Shown here: positions 1-9,471 of the stretch, one piece after another
How positions within the stretch are numbered: the stretch's first letter is position 1
Layout of the letters: the number at the start of each line of letters is the position of its first letter
Assembly: GCA_044868005.1 (NCBI GenBank)
Contig: JBIOVX010000095.1
Coordinates: 11,048 to 75,047 of the forward strand
Reading direction: 5' to 3'
From: DATARR01 sp044868005
Lineage (GTDB): Bacteria > Acidobacteriota > Thermoanaerobaculia > Multivoradales > UBA5704
Length of the DNA: 64,000 bases
Notes under the pieces: generated by a model
What the model saw: the letters and a program-made list of their open reading frames with translations, nothing else
Told to the model about the DNA's origin: nothing
Database searches by the model: none
Position numbers and translations under genes: made by a program

Positions 1-79
1 GCCCCAAATTGCTGATTTTTGTGGGATTTACCTGTAGAATCATCCCCCTGCCGGGATCCTTTTTCAGGGAGCGTCCTCC

Positions 80-829
80 ATGTCAGGTCATAGCAAGTGG
101 GCCACGATCAAGCACAAGAAAGCGGCGACGGACGCCCGGCGCGGCAAGCTGTTCAGCAAGCTCCTCAAGGAGATCACCGTCGCCGCCCGCGTCGGCGGCG
201 GCGATTCCAAGGGGAACCCCCGCCTGCGCGCCGCCATCCTCGAGGCGCGGTCGAACAGCGTCCCCAACGACAACATCGACCGCGCGGTCAAGAAGGGCAC
301 GGGCGAGATCGCGGCCGAGGTCTATGAAGAGGTCATCTACGAGGGCTACGGCCCGGCCGGCGTCGCCATGCTGGTCGAGGCGGCCACCGACAACCGCAAC
401 CGCACGACCGGCGAGATCCGCCACCTCTTCGCGCGCAACGGCGGCAACCTCGGCGAGGCGGGGTGCGTGGCCTGGATGTTCCACCGCCGCGGCTACTTCG
501 TCGTCGAGAAGAGCGTCATGGACGAGGAGAAGCTCATGGAGCTCGCCCTGGAGCTGGGAGCGGACGACGTCGCCATCGAGGAGGACGTCTACGAGCTCTA
601 CACTCCCATGGAAGGCTTCATCGCCGCTCAGGAGGAGCTCGAGCGCCGCGGCGTCCCGACCGTCGTCAAGGAGCTGGCGATGGTCCCGCAGACGACCATC
701 GACATCCCTGCCGACAAGGTGAGCCAGGTGCTGCGCCTGATCGAGGCGCTCGAAGATCACGACGACGCGCAGAAGGTCTGGGCCAACGTCAACATCGACC
801 AGAAGGTCCTCGAGGCGCAGTCCCGATAA
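80..829 (+). CDS. yebC: YebC/PmpR/TACO1 family protein
   Basis: 249 aa, the usual length for the family. The N-terminus MSGHSKWATIKHKK is the family signature, and the acidic middle and C-terminal domains follow in the usual order. YebC proteins were long called transcriptional regulators; more recent work on YebC and mitochondrial TACO1 links the family to translation of difficult, proline-rich sequences. The ATG at 80 begins the signature exactly. Downstream lies ruvC after a 61-bp gap that holds a hairpin, a pairing common in many bacteria. Family identity is very secure; whether this copy acts in transcription or translation cannot be read from sequence. Two of the next three genes after ruvC encode very proline-rich proteins. 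Confidence 0.97.
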   Translation: MSGHSKWATIKHKKAATDARRGKLFSKLLKEITVAARVGGGDSKGNPRLRAAILEARSNSVPNDNIDRAVKKGTGEIAAEVYEEVIYEGYGPAGVAMLVEAATDNRNRTTGEIRHLFARNGGNLGEAGCVAWMFHRRGYFVVEKSVMDEEKLMELALELGADDVAIEEDVYELYTPMEGFIAAQEELERRGVPTVVKELAMVPQTTIDIPADKVSQVLRLIEALEDHDDAQKVWANVNIDQKVLEAQSR

Positions 830-846
830 GGGCCTCAGGCCTGTAG

Positions 847-874
847 GGGCGGCCCTGCGTGGCCGCCCTGTTTT
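847..874 (+). terminator. GC-rich hairpin with T-run between yebC and ruvC
   Basis: Perfect 8-bp stem (GGGCGGCC at 847-854 with GGCCGCCC at 861-868), a 6-nt loop, then TGTTTT. It fits an intrinsic terminator or attenuator. ruvC begins only 17 nt after it, so it may reduce rather than stop read-through. Confidence 0.5.
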
Positions 875-890
875 CCGCGAGACAAACGGC

Positions 891-1394
891 ATGTTGATCC
901 TGGGACTCGATCCGGGCAGCCTCCACACCGGCTACGGCTTGGTCGAGAAGCGCGGCTCGAGCCTCCTCGCCCTGGACGCCGGCCGCTTCTCCTGTCCCCG
1001 CGGTCTCGACCTGCCGCGGCGGCTGGCTTACCTCGCCGGCCGCCTGGGGGAGCTGATCGCCGGCCGGCCGCCGGATCTCGCCGTGCTGGAGACCCCGTTT
1101 CACGGCATGAACGCGCGCTCGCTCATCGTGCTCGCCCAGGCGCGCGGCGCCCTGCTGGCGGTGCTCGCCGGGCGCGGCATCGAAGTGCGGGAGTACAGCC
1201 CGGCCGAGGTCAAGTCGGCGGTCACCGGCAACGGCCGCGCCGACAAGGACCAGGTGGCCCGCATGGTGCGCCTGCTGCTCGCCGCCCGCGGCGACGGCTG
1301 GCCGAGCGACGCCACGGACGCCCTGGCGCTCGCCATCTGCTGCGCGCAGCGCCTGCGGCTGGACCGCATCGCGGAGGGGAGCCGCGTGTGCTAG
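891..1394 (+). CDS. ruvC: Crossover junction endodeoxyribonuclease RuvC
   Basis: 167 aa, typical RuvC length. RuvC resolves Holliday junctions after RuvAB branch migration, using a Mg2+-dependent RNase H-like fold. Acidic catalytic residues are visible: Asp7 in LGLDPG, Glu67 in AVLETPF, and Asp140/Asp143 in SDATDA. The protein ends shortly after the last helix, as usual. In many genomes ruvA and ruvB follow; here a DUF4388 gene follows instead, so ruvAB must lie elsewhere. ATG at 891 places the first Asp at residue 7, as in known RuvC proteins. Confidence 0.95.
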   Translation: MLILGLDPGSLHTGYGLVEKRGSSLLALDAGRFSCPRGLDLPRRLAYLAGRLGELIAGRPPDLAVLETPFHGMNARSLIVLAQARGALLAVLAGRGIEVREYSPAEVKSAVTGNGRADKDQVARMVRLLLAARGDGWPSDATDALALAICCAQRLRLDRIAEGSRVC

Positions 1395-1459
1395 CATCTT
1401 TCTTCGCTTCTGAAGGGTGCTCGATCCGGATCGTGGACCACTGACGCCGCCTCTCGACT

Positions 1460-2284
1460 ATGGCCTTCCAGGGCTCGCTCAAAGAGCTGCCGCTGCCCGA
1501 CATCATTCAGTTGGTCTCCGTCTCGGGGAAGACGGGCGTGTTCTCGCTGCGCCGCAACGGCGACCACGACAGCGGGGAGATCTATCTGCGCGGCGGGCAG
1601 ATCGTGCACGCGCGCGTCGGCGACCTGCAGGGTGAGGAAGCGATGTACGAGCTGGCGATCTGGCCCGAGGGCGAGTTCGTCTTCACGCCCGGTAAGGAGA
1701 CGGACCTCACCACCATCCAGAAGTCGAACACCAACCTGTTGATGGAGGCGGCGCGCCGCATCGACGAGTGGCAGATCCTCTCCAAGCGCATTCCATCCAC
1801 CCGGCTGGTGCCCGTGTTCACCCAGCACGCCACCACCACCTCGGTCTCCCTGACGCCGCAGGAGTGGGCGCTGATCTGCAAGATCGACGAGCGCCGCACC
1901 ATCGAGGAGATCGCCATCGGGCTGGACATGAGCCCCTTCGAGGCCTGCAAGCTCCTCTTCGGCCTCATCACCTCGGGCCTGGTGGCGCTCAACGAGGACC
2001 TCAGCCGCCTGCGCACCGATCATTTGCACGCGATGCCGCCCGAGGACCTCGCGGGCGTCGCCGAATCCATCCACCAGCAGGCCCGCGCGCTGCTCTCCGG
2101 CCACGCCCGTCAGGCCGAGCTGGACGTGCCTTTCCGCATGAGCAAGGCCGAGATGGACTCCGGGCGCGGCGTCGAGGCCGTTCTCGACCTCGTGCGCGCC
2201 GAGGAGAAGATGGTTTCCGCCGCTCTCGGTCCCAACCAGAGCAAGGCCTTCCTCGACCGCATCGCGCAGATCCTGAACCACTGA
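1460..2284 (+). CDS. DUF4388 domain protein
   Basis: 274 aa. The first ~110 residues carry the DUF4388 (PatA-N-like) pattern: FQGSLKELPLPDIIQLVSV, then SGEIYLRGGQIVHA and a hydrophobic-acidic strand region. The middle (about 125-175) resembles a winged-helix-like repeat of the same families (VSLTPQEWALICKIDE, then RTIEEIAIGLDMSPFE). The C-terminal 70 residues are helical. No signal peptide, so it is presumably cytoplasmic. DUF4388 proteins are common in Myxococcota and Acidobacteriota and are often tied to signalling or gliding, but no biochemical role is firmly known. It sits 65 bp after ruvC and 10 bp before the next gene, so co-transcription with its downstream neighbour is likely. Confidence 0.85.
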   Translation: MAFQGSLKELPLPDIIQLVSVSGKTGVFSLRRNGDHDSGEIYLRGGQIVHARVGDLQGEEAMYELAIWPEGEFVFTPGKETDLTTIQKSNTNLLMEAARRIDEWQILSKRIPSTRLVPVFTQHATTTSVSLTPQEWALICKIDERRTIEEIAIGLDMSPFEACKLLFGLITSGLVALNEDLSRLRTDHLHAMPPEDLAGVAESIHQQARALLSGHARQAELDVPFRMSKAEMDSGRGVEAVLDLVRAEEKMVSAALGPNQSKAFLDRIAQILNH

Positions 2285-2294
2285 GGTTAGCGGG

Positions 2295-3713
2295 ATGGCA
2301 ACGGGCTACAATGCCGCCATGGCATTCCGCAGCCGCCGTGCTTCCCTCGCCCTGCTCGCCGTGTCTCTCCTCGCCGCGCCCGTCTGCGCTCGGCAGGAGC
2401 CGCCGCCCCAGCCCGCTCCCGTTGCCGAGCCTCAAACCGCGCCCCCCTCGGAGCCGCCGGCGCCGCCGCCCGCCGAACCTCAGGCAACACCGCCCGCTGA
2501 GCCGCCGCCCGCGCCGCCGCCCGCCGAGCCCACCGCTCCGGAGCCGCCGGCGCCGGCCCCGCCCGAGCCCTCGGGGACCGGCGGCGAGGGCGTGACGCCG
2601 GGCGTCGAGGTGCCCGCCCGGTCTCAGGAGGGAGTGCTGCCGCGGCTCGACGTCTATTTCCCCGAGGGCGATCTCGACCTGCGGGTCAATCGCCTCATCA
2701 ACAAGACCTTCTTCGAGGGCCAGGTCAAGTACAACTTCATCAGCGGCGACATCACGGCCTTCCTGCGCTACCGCTATTACGGCTACAGCCGGACGACCCA
2801 GTTCACGGTGTTCGACGCCATCACGTTCGACGAGATCGACCAGAACGTGACCGACGACTTCGACCGCGTGCGCGGCACCTTGCTGCTGCTGCAGTGGCCG
2901 TACAGCTACAACCACCGGTCCTTCGCGATGGCCGAGATCGACGGTGTCAGCTCCAACCGCCGGGAGCGCGGCAGCCAGTTCTTCGTCCGCCGCGACAGCA
3001 CCAACACCTTTCTCCGCCTGGGCTATCAGGTCGGCGCTCCGGACGAGGGCCGGTCGAGCGCCATCGCCGGCGAGACCCGGGCGCGCACGGAGCGGCTGTT
3101 CTCCGCCTTCCGCGAGTTCGGGCCCGGCGAGTCGACCGTCACCCTGGCGGGCACCTACGGCTTCGACTTCGGAATTGGCGACTTCGACTACCTCAAGCTG
3201 GAGTTCGAGGCGCTGAAGCGCTTCGACACCAGCGCGCGGACCTTCCTGGTCGGCCGCCTGCGCGGCGGCACCTTTCCCCACATCGGCCGGGCGGATCCCG
3301 GCTCGCTGCTCCCCCAGCCCGATCGGATCGACTTCCTGGCCGTGGCGCGGTCCGAGGCCTTTCGTCTGGATGGGCGCGAGAACCTGAAGGGTCTGACCGA
3401 GCGCCGGCGGGGCACCGAGCTGCTCTTCAGCACCTGGGAGTACTTCTTTCCCTGGTTCCTCGAGAGCCACCACAGGTTCCTGAAGCTCGATTTTCAGAAT
3501 TGGTACTGGATCTTATACACGGGAATCGGTACGATCGGCTTTGACCGTGAGGTCTATACCGACTTCGACACCTACGTCCCCGATGCCGGTATCGGTTTCG
3601 AGTCCTCTTTGAGACTTCTCAAGTACCGGTTCTTTCTCTCCGGGATTGTGGCACAAGCTTTGAAAGGGGATGGAGGAGTCGAGGCGCGAATCTCAGTCAA
3701 GTCGTATCACTGA
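2295..3713 (+). CDS. Exported proline-rich protein with probable outer-membrane C-terminal domain
   Basis: 472 aa, not recognised as a named family. An N-terminal hydrophobic signal (SLALLAVSLLAAPVCA) is followed by a ~60-residue segment built of PPAEP/PPAPP-like repeats. After that comes a ~370-residue domain rich in alternating aromatic and charged strands (KYNFISGDITAFLRYRYY; FLRLGYQVG; VTLAGTYGFDFGIGDFDY), which looks like a beta-barrel or surface-exposed beta domain. ATG 2295 has a weak GAGG upstream; ATG 2319 would give a more classical signal peptide beginning MAFRSRRASL and is a real alternative. The last ~250 bp are less GC-rich than the rest. It likely shares a transcript with the DUF4388 gene 10 bp upstream. 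Role unknown. Confidence 0.8.
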   Translation: MATGYNAAMAFRSRRASLALLAVSLLAAPVCARQEPPPQPAPVAEPQTAPPSEPPAPPPAEPQATPPAEPPPAPPPAEPTAPEPPAPAPPEPSGTGGEGVTPGVEVPARSQEGVLPRLDVYFPEGDLDLRVNRLINKTFFEGQVKYNFISGDITAFLRYRYYGYSRTTQFTVFDAITFDEIDQNVTDDFDRVRGTLLLLQWPYSYNHRSFAMAEIDGVSSNRRERGSQFFVRRDSTNTFLRLGYQVGAPDEGRSSAIAGETRARTERLFSAFREFGPGESTVTLAGTYGFDFGIGDFDYLKLEFEALKRFDTSARTFLVGRLRGGTFPHIGRADPGSLLPQPDRIDFLAVARSEAFRLDGRENLKGLTERRRGTELLFSTWEYFFPWFLESHHRFLKLDFQNWYWILYTGIGTIGFDREVYTDFDTYVPDAGIGFESSLRLLKYRFFLSGIVAQALKGDGGVEARISVKSYH

Positions 3714-3847
3714 GTCGTGCGCTCAGGGAGGCAGGTGATGGTGAGATGGGCGCCTCTGGGGGAGCTTAGCTTCGCTGCGATCAAGCAAGTCGCGGAGGCT
3801 GGTGCAAAGCCTTCGCAGTATTGGCCTTATGAGCCGGAGGAGAAAGC

Positions 3848-5164
3848 ATGAGACTCAAACTATGGTGCTTCATCGCGCTGGTGAGCCTCGTGCCCACCGT
3901 GGCGTCGGCGGCGGAACAGGCGAATGCCGCCAGCGTCACAGGTGAGACGGGGCTGTTCTCCCTGCTGACCGGCGATACTTTGCCCCGAGGCGGGTGGTCG
4001 TTTGGACTTTATTACAACAACTGGGACCGGCTCCTCGATCCCCCAGGCTTCGGGGATATCCCGGAGGACCAGCAGAGCGTCGACTGGAATCGCCTGAGCG
4101 CCAGCATCGGCTACGGCCTCACCGACCGCTGGGAATTCAGCGTCATGGTGCCGTACGATGATTTCAAGTTCGACGTCCCTGGCGTCGAGGACGCGGACGG
4201 CCTCGGTAACATCCGGCTGGGGACGAAGTTCCGCCTGCTCGGCTCGGTCGGCGACGCCACGACCCTGGCCTTCAACTTTTTTGCGGATCTGCCCACCGGA
4301 GATGAAGATGTAACCTCCGAGGACACCGGATTCGGGGGAGGGCTCGACTGGCGCTTCAACAAATGGGTCTTCGACGTCGGCTACGAGGTTCTGGGGGACC
4401 GGGACTTCGTCGTGGAGCGCAACGATCTCCTCTGCGTCCCGCAGCCGGGCTGCCGTTTCGATACCATCCAGATCGAGCAGGAGGCCGTTACCGCCGGGTT
4501 GGGCTTCGTGGGCCGGGTCAATGACAACTTCGACTGGATCACGGAGTTGGCAGGGAGATTCAACACGGGGGACTCCCTTTTCGACGATTCCCTCGACTTG
4601 ACCTCCGGCGGTCGCGTCTGGCTGGGCGGCGGGCCGTGGGCGTTCAACTTCGCCCTCCGCACCGACCTGTTCCAGGTCGATTCGATCGACGAGCACTGCC
4701 CGATCGGCGGTCTGCTGGGCTTCACCTACTTCCCGCGGCTGCTGCCGCCGCCGCCTCCACCGCCGCCGCCTCCACCGCCGCCGCCTCCGCCACCGCCGCC
4801 TCCACCGCCGCCGCCTCCACCGCCGCCTCCACCGCCACCGCCGCCTCCACCGCCGGCGCCGGAGCGGATGGAAGTGACGTGCAACTTCACGTCGGGCAGC
4901 GCGCGGTTGGACAACATCTGCAAGGCCAAGCTCGACGAGGTCGGCCTGCGGATGAAGCAGGAGCCTGATTCGAACGCGGAGGTCACCGGTTACGCCGACG
5001 GCTCGACCGGTTCACAGTCGGCCAATCAGCGGCTCGCCGATCAGCGCGCCGAGGCCGTGAAGAACTACCTGGTGACGCGGCACGGCATCGATCCGAGCCG
5101 GATCACGGTCAAGGGCGAGGTCACCGACCGAGCCGCCGCCGTGGTCGTGCTCATCATCCCGTAA
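3848..5164 (+). CDS. OmpA-family outer membrane protein with 37-proline linker
   Basis: 438 aa. Signal peptide (LWCFIALVSLVPTVASAA), then a ~275-residue beta-barrel-like region. Next comes a run of 37 consecutive prolines (codons 4745-4855) and a C-terminal OmpA-like peptidoglycan-binding domain of about 95 residues. The OmpA signature survives as SANQRLADQRAEAVKNYL, followed by RITVKGEV. The domain is shorter than usual and has two Cys (TCNF and NICK) that could form a disulfide. The polyproline run replaces the ordinary proline/acidic hinge between barrel and periplasmic domain and would reach across the periplasm as a stiff helix. The stop is followed by a clear terminator at 5187. Confidence 0.88.
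   Translation: MRLKLWCFIALVSLVPTVASAAEQANAASVTGETGLFSLLTGDTLPRGGWSFGLYYNNWDRLLDPPGFGDIPEDQQSVDWNRLSASIGYGLTDRWEFSVMVPYDDFKFDVPGVEDADGLGNIRLGTKFRLLGSVGDATTLAFNFFADLPTGDEDVTSEDTGFGGGLDWRFNKWVFDVGYEVLGDRDFVVERNDLLCVPQPGCRFDTIQIEQEAVTAGLGFVGRVNDNFDWITELAGRFNTGDSLFDDSLDLTSGGRVWLGGGPWAFNFALRTDLFQVDSIDEHCPIGGLLGFTYFPRLLPPPPPPPPPPPPPPPPPPPPPPPPPPPPPPPPPPPPPAPERMEVTCNFTSGSARLDNICKAKLDEVGLRMKQEPDSNAEVTGYADGSTGSQSANQRLADQRAEAVKNYLVTRHGIDPSRITVKGEVTDRAAAVVVLIIP
4745..4855 (+). repeat. Proline-codon microsatellite inside the OmpA-like gene
   Basis: 111 bp made only of CCG, CCT and CCA codons in irregular 12-15-bp units. All 37 codons encode Pro. Such tracts can change length by slippage, and ribosomes need EF-P or similar help to cross them. 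Confidence 0.9.
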
Positions 5165-5186
5165 CCCGGCGCCCATGGCTGGTTGG

Positions 5187-5218
5187 AAGGCCCCGCTCCG
5201 GCGGGGCCTTTTGTTTTA
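5187..5218 (+). terminator. Intrinsic terminator after the OmpA-like gene
   Basis: 10-bp perfect stem (AAGGCCCCGC at 5187-5196 with GCGGGGCCTT at 5201-5210) with a 4-nt TCCG loop and a T-rich tail TTGTTTTAT. It lies between convergent genes and overlaps the stop codon of ftsX on the other strand. Confidence 0.85.
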
Positions 5219-6100
5219 TAGGGATTCCCGCCGCAGCGAGGCCACGGCCCCGAAGAGGCCGGCCGCGGCGCCGAGGAGCACCAGGACGCCCACCTGCTGC
5301 AGGCTCAGGAAATCGAGCGCCAGAACGGACGTCAGGAGCGCTCCCCGGCGCGCCTGGAGCGCCTGATAGACGCCGAACAGGGCGCCGCTCGCCAGCAGGC
5401 CGCCGATCAGCCCCTGCAGCAGCCCTTCGGCGTAGAAGGGGCCGCGGATGAAGAACTCCGTCGCTCCCACCAGGCGCATGATGCCGATCTCCTCGTGATG
5501 GAGATAGGCGGTGAGCCGGATGACGCTGGCGATGGTGAAGATCGCCGCGGCGAGCAGACCGCCCACCAGCGCCAGCCCCACCGCCCGCACCACCGCCACC
5601 ACCGTCTCGAGCTGCCCCAGCCACTCGCGGTCGTCGTCCACCAGCGTCACCTCGGGCCGCCGGCGCCAACCGTCGAGCCACGCCGGGCCGCCGGCCGGCG
5701 CGCGCGGCGCGAGTCCGATCTCCAGCGACGCCGGCAGGGGCTCCTCCTGCCAGCCGGCCACCAGCTCGGCGAGGCCGGGGGAGATCTCCCGGAACCTCTC
5801 GCGGGCGGCGGCGGCCGTGACCGGCTCCACGGAGACGACTCCCGGACCGCGGGCGGCCTCGGCGGCCAGCCGGCGTAGGTCCGCTTCCGAAGTGTCCGGC
5901 CGCAGGTAGATCACCACCCGCATCTCGCCGCGCCAGCGCTCAACCGTTGCCGCGAGATTGCCGCTCACCAGCAGGAAGGCGCCGCCGATGAACAGGCTGA
6001 CGGCGATGGTGAGGACGGCGAGCAGGCTCACCTTCCAACCGCGCAGCAGATTGACCGCCGCCTCGCGAAAGAAATACCTTAGCGCTTGCAGGAATTTCAC
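5216..6100 (-). CDS. ftsX: Cell-division permease FtsX
   Basis: 294 aa. One transmembrane helix near residues 24-46, a ~120-residue extracytoplasmic domain, then three helices in the C-terminal half with the FtsX/MacB cytoplasmic motif EEIGIMRLVGAT. FtsX pairs with the FtsE ATPase and in many bacteria activates peptidoglycan hydrolases at the septum. The start is GTG at 6100 and overlaps the ftsE stop (GTGA), so translation is coupled. It ends inside the terminator shared with the convergent OmpA-like gene. A PASTA protein and a lytic transglycosylase elsewhere in the window could belong to the same wall-remodelling programme, but that link is inference. Confidence 0.93.
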   Translation of the reverse strand: MKFLQALRYFFREAAVNLLRGWKVSLLAVLTIAVSLFIGGAFLLVSGNLAATVERWRGEMRVVIYLRPDTSEADLRRLAAEAARGPGVVSVEPVTAAAARERFREISPGLAELVAGWQEEPLPASLEIGLAPRAPAGGPAWLDGWRRRPEVTLVDDDREWLGQLETVVAVVRAVGLALVGGLLAAAIFTIASVIRLTAYLHHEEIGIMRLVGATEFFIRGPFYAEGLLQGLIGGLLASGALFGVYQALQARRGALLTSVLALDFLSLQQVGVLVLLGAAAGLFGAVASLRRESL

Positions 6101-6896
6101 TCGGCGGCCTCCTCCGGCGGCGGCGAAGGGGACGCGTCCTCATCCGCCTCCTCCGGTGAGAGCGCCTCGGCCGGCTCGTCGGCGTCGGCCTCCGCGCCCG
6201 CCGGCGGCGGCTCGAGGACCGGCGGATCGCTGCCCACCAGCTCCTGGTCCGCGGCCAGGCGGCCGTGGTCCAGCGTCAGCACGCGCCGGCCCACCCGCTG
6301 GATCATCTCGCGGTCGTGGGTGGCGAGGATCACCGTCGTCCCCCGCAGGTTGACCTCCAGGAAGAGGCGGAGGATCTCGCGCGACAGGTCGGGGTCCAGG
6401 TTGCCGGTCGGCTCGTCCGCGATCAGGATGTCCGGATCGTTGATCAGCGCGCGTGCGATGGCCACCCGCTGCTGCTCGCCGCCCGAGAGCTCCGGCGGAA
6501 AGGCGTTCAGCCGGTGGGCGAGGCCCACCCGCCGCAGCGCCAGATAGGCCAGGCGCTTCTGGCCCTGCGAGTCGACGCCCAGGATGCGCGGCAGGTAGGC
6601 GACGTTCTCGAACACCGTCTTGCGGGCGATCAGGCGGAAGTCCTGGAAGACGACGCCGATGGTCCGCCGCAGGTAGGGGATCTTGCTCGCCGGGATCGAC
6701 GACACGTTGCGGCCGTTGACGAGGATCTGCCCGGCGCTGGGCACCTCCTCGCGGAAGATCATGCGCAGCAGCGTCGTCTTGCCGGCGCCGCTGGCGCCGG
6801 TGAGGAAAATGAACTCACCCCGGGCGACGTGGAAGGTGACGTCGTCGAGCGCCGCCTGGCCGCTCGGATACCGCTTGGTGACGTGGAAGAACTGGA

Positions 6897-6900
<4 letters not shown>
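6097..6900 (-). CDS. ftsE: Cell-division ATP-binding protein FtsE
   Basis: 267 aa from a TTG start at 6900 that overlaps the gatB stop (TTGA). ABC ATPase motifs are complete: Walker A GASGAGKTTLL, signature LSGGEQQRVAIARAL, Walker B ILIADEPTGNLDPD, and the H-loop in LATHDREM. The protein is about 45 residues longer than ordinary FtsE because of an acidic, Pro-rich tail (PAEALSPEEADEDASPSPPP). The open frame runs on upstream inside gatB, but only the TTG gives the normal FtsE N-terminus (IQFFHVTKRY). Forms the FtsEX complex with the next gene. Confidence 0.93.
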
Positions 6901-8357
<1,457 letters not shown>

Positions 8358-8369
8358 GCTGCGGTTAGT

Positions 8370-8948
8370 CTACCAGCGATAGTGGCCGATGATCTCGAAG
8401 GCGTAGAGGACGTCTTCCTTCTGCGTGCCGGCGCCGATGTTGTGGACGACGAAGGGGCGAGCCTGCCGCGGCACGCGGTCCTCGGCCACCACGCCGATGT
8501 GATGGAGCCCGTTCGGCAGCCGCCAGGCGACGACGTCTCCCGGCTCGTAGGCGCCGTCGAGAGAGAGCCGCTTTCCCTGGCGCTCGAAGTACCGCATGAG
8601 GTTGGGCACGCGGCGGTGATCGATGTTGCGGTCGGGACCTCGCAGCCCCCAGTTCTTGGGATAGGCGCTGAAGTGTGCCCGCATGTCCTCGTGGACCGCC
8701 ACCTGCAGATCGACGCCGACGGCGCGGAACGCCCGGATCACCACGTCGGCGCAGACGCCGCGCTCGAGAGGCACGTCGCCTCCCGGATAGGCGAGCCGTA
8801 CGTAGGAAGGGTCGTACTGCGTGGTGACGCCGACCTGCCGCACCGCCGCCCGGGCGAGCAGGGCTCCCCTCTGCAGCGTCGCCGGATCGGCAAAGCCGGC
8901 CGCCGCGATGACGAGGAGGAACGCCGGAAGGAGCCTGCGAGGGTGCAT
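8370..8948 (-). CDS. DUF1287 domain exported protein
   Basis: 192 aa from ATG 8948, giving signal peptide MHPRRLLPAFLLVIAAAGFA. The mature part matches the DUF1287 (YiiX/NlpC-like fold) pattern: VCADVVIRAFRAVGVDLQ (candidate nucleophile Cys), LMRYFERQGK, GDVVAWRLPNGLHHIGVV (candidate His) and FVVHNIG. The open frame extends on through the upstream 21-bp repeats to 9584, but that extension is low-complexity and would bury the signal peptide, so it is rejected. 12 bp separate it from gatB. Function of the family is not established; a papain/NlpC-like peptidase or amidase in the periplasm is a fair guess. Confidence 0.85.
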   Translation of the reverse strand: MHPRRLLPAFLLVIAAAGFADPATLQRGALLARAAVRQVGVTTQYDPSYVRLAYPGGDVPLERGVCADVVIRAFRAVGVDLQVAVHEDMRAHFSAYPKNWGLRGPDRNIDHRRVPNLMRYFERQGKRLSLDGAYEPGDVVAWRLPNGLHHIGVVAEDRVPRQARPFVVHNIGAGTQKEDVLYAFEIIGHYRW

Positions 8949-9057
8949 GGACGGGATCGATTCTAGTCCAGGCCATAGGTCCGCCGCCCGGAGCGCCGGA
9001 CAGGCTCTTGCTTCCACTTGCGCCGTTACCGCTGCCGTTGCTGCGTCCAATGGCGGC

Positions 9058-9393
9058 GGTGGACCGTCCACCGGAGGCGGTGGAACGCGTACCGCCGGGG
9101 GTGAAACGCATACCGCCGGCGGTGAAACGCATACTGCCGGGGGTGAAACGCATACCGCCGGGGGTGAAACGTCCGCCGGAGGCGGCGAAACGCATACCGC
9201 CGGCGGTGGAACGTCCGCCGGAGGCGGTGGAACGCGTACCGTCGGCGGTGAAACGCACACCGCCGGGGGTGAAACGTCCGCCGGAGGCGGTGGAAGGCGC
9301 ACCGGCGGGGGTGGATCGTCCGCCGGAGACGGTGCAACACACGCCGGGGCCGGTGCAACATGCAAGGACGCCGGTGCAACACGCGCCGGGCAC
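9058..9393. repeat. Tandem array: sixteen 21-bp units
   Basis: Sixteen units of exactly 21 bp with no indels. Two unit types alternate irregularly: type A GGTGAAACGCATACCGCCGG plus one base, and type B GGTGRAACGTCCGCCGGAGGC. The last three units (from 9331) diverge most. Since 21 is a multiple of 3, five of six frames stay open; one plus-strand frame is closed by TGA. The longest artefact frames read as heptapeptides GETHTAG, VKRIPPG (plus strand) or PAVCVSP, RRYAFHP (minus). The array fills most of the gap between the divergent DUF1287 and SGNH genes, so it could affect their promoters. I do not call a protein here. The rest of the gap (8949-9057 and 9394-9471) shows no clear promoter. Confidence 0.95.
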
Positions 9394-9471
9394 AGGGGAC
9401 GCGGCGCGATAGGATACCGCGGCGATGCGGCGGAGGCGTCCGGTAGCCGCCTCGTATGGCCAAGCAGCACC

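Noticed and set aside
9..40. Possible promoter for yebC with TAGAAT at 35-40
   Set aside because: The -10 is fair, but the nearest -35-like TTGCTG leaves a 20-nt spacer; not strong enough to list.
4726..4986. Minus-strand poly-glycine frame
   Set aside because: Antisense shadow of the polyproline tract in the OmpA-like gene.
9058..9393. CRISPR array
   Set aside because: Units are contiguous with no unique spacers, 21 bp long, and no cas genes are present.
8821..9471. Plus-strand open frame of GETHTAG repeats fused to the SGNH hydrolase
   Set aside because: It would place a lipoprotein signal and lipobox inside the protein; the open frame follows from the 21-bp register, which leaves five frames free of stops.
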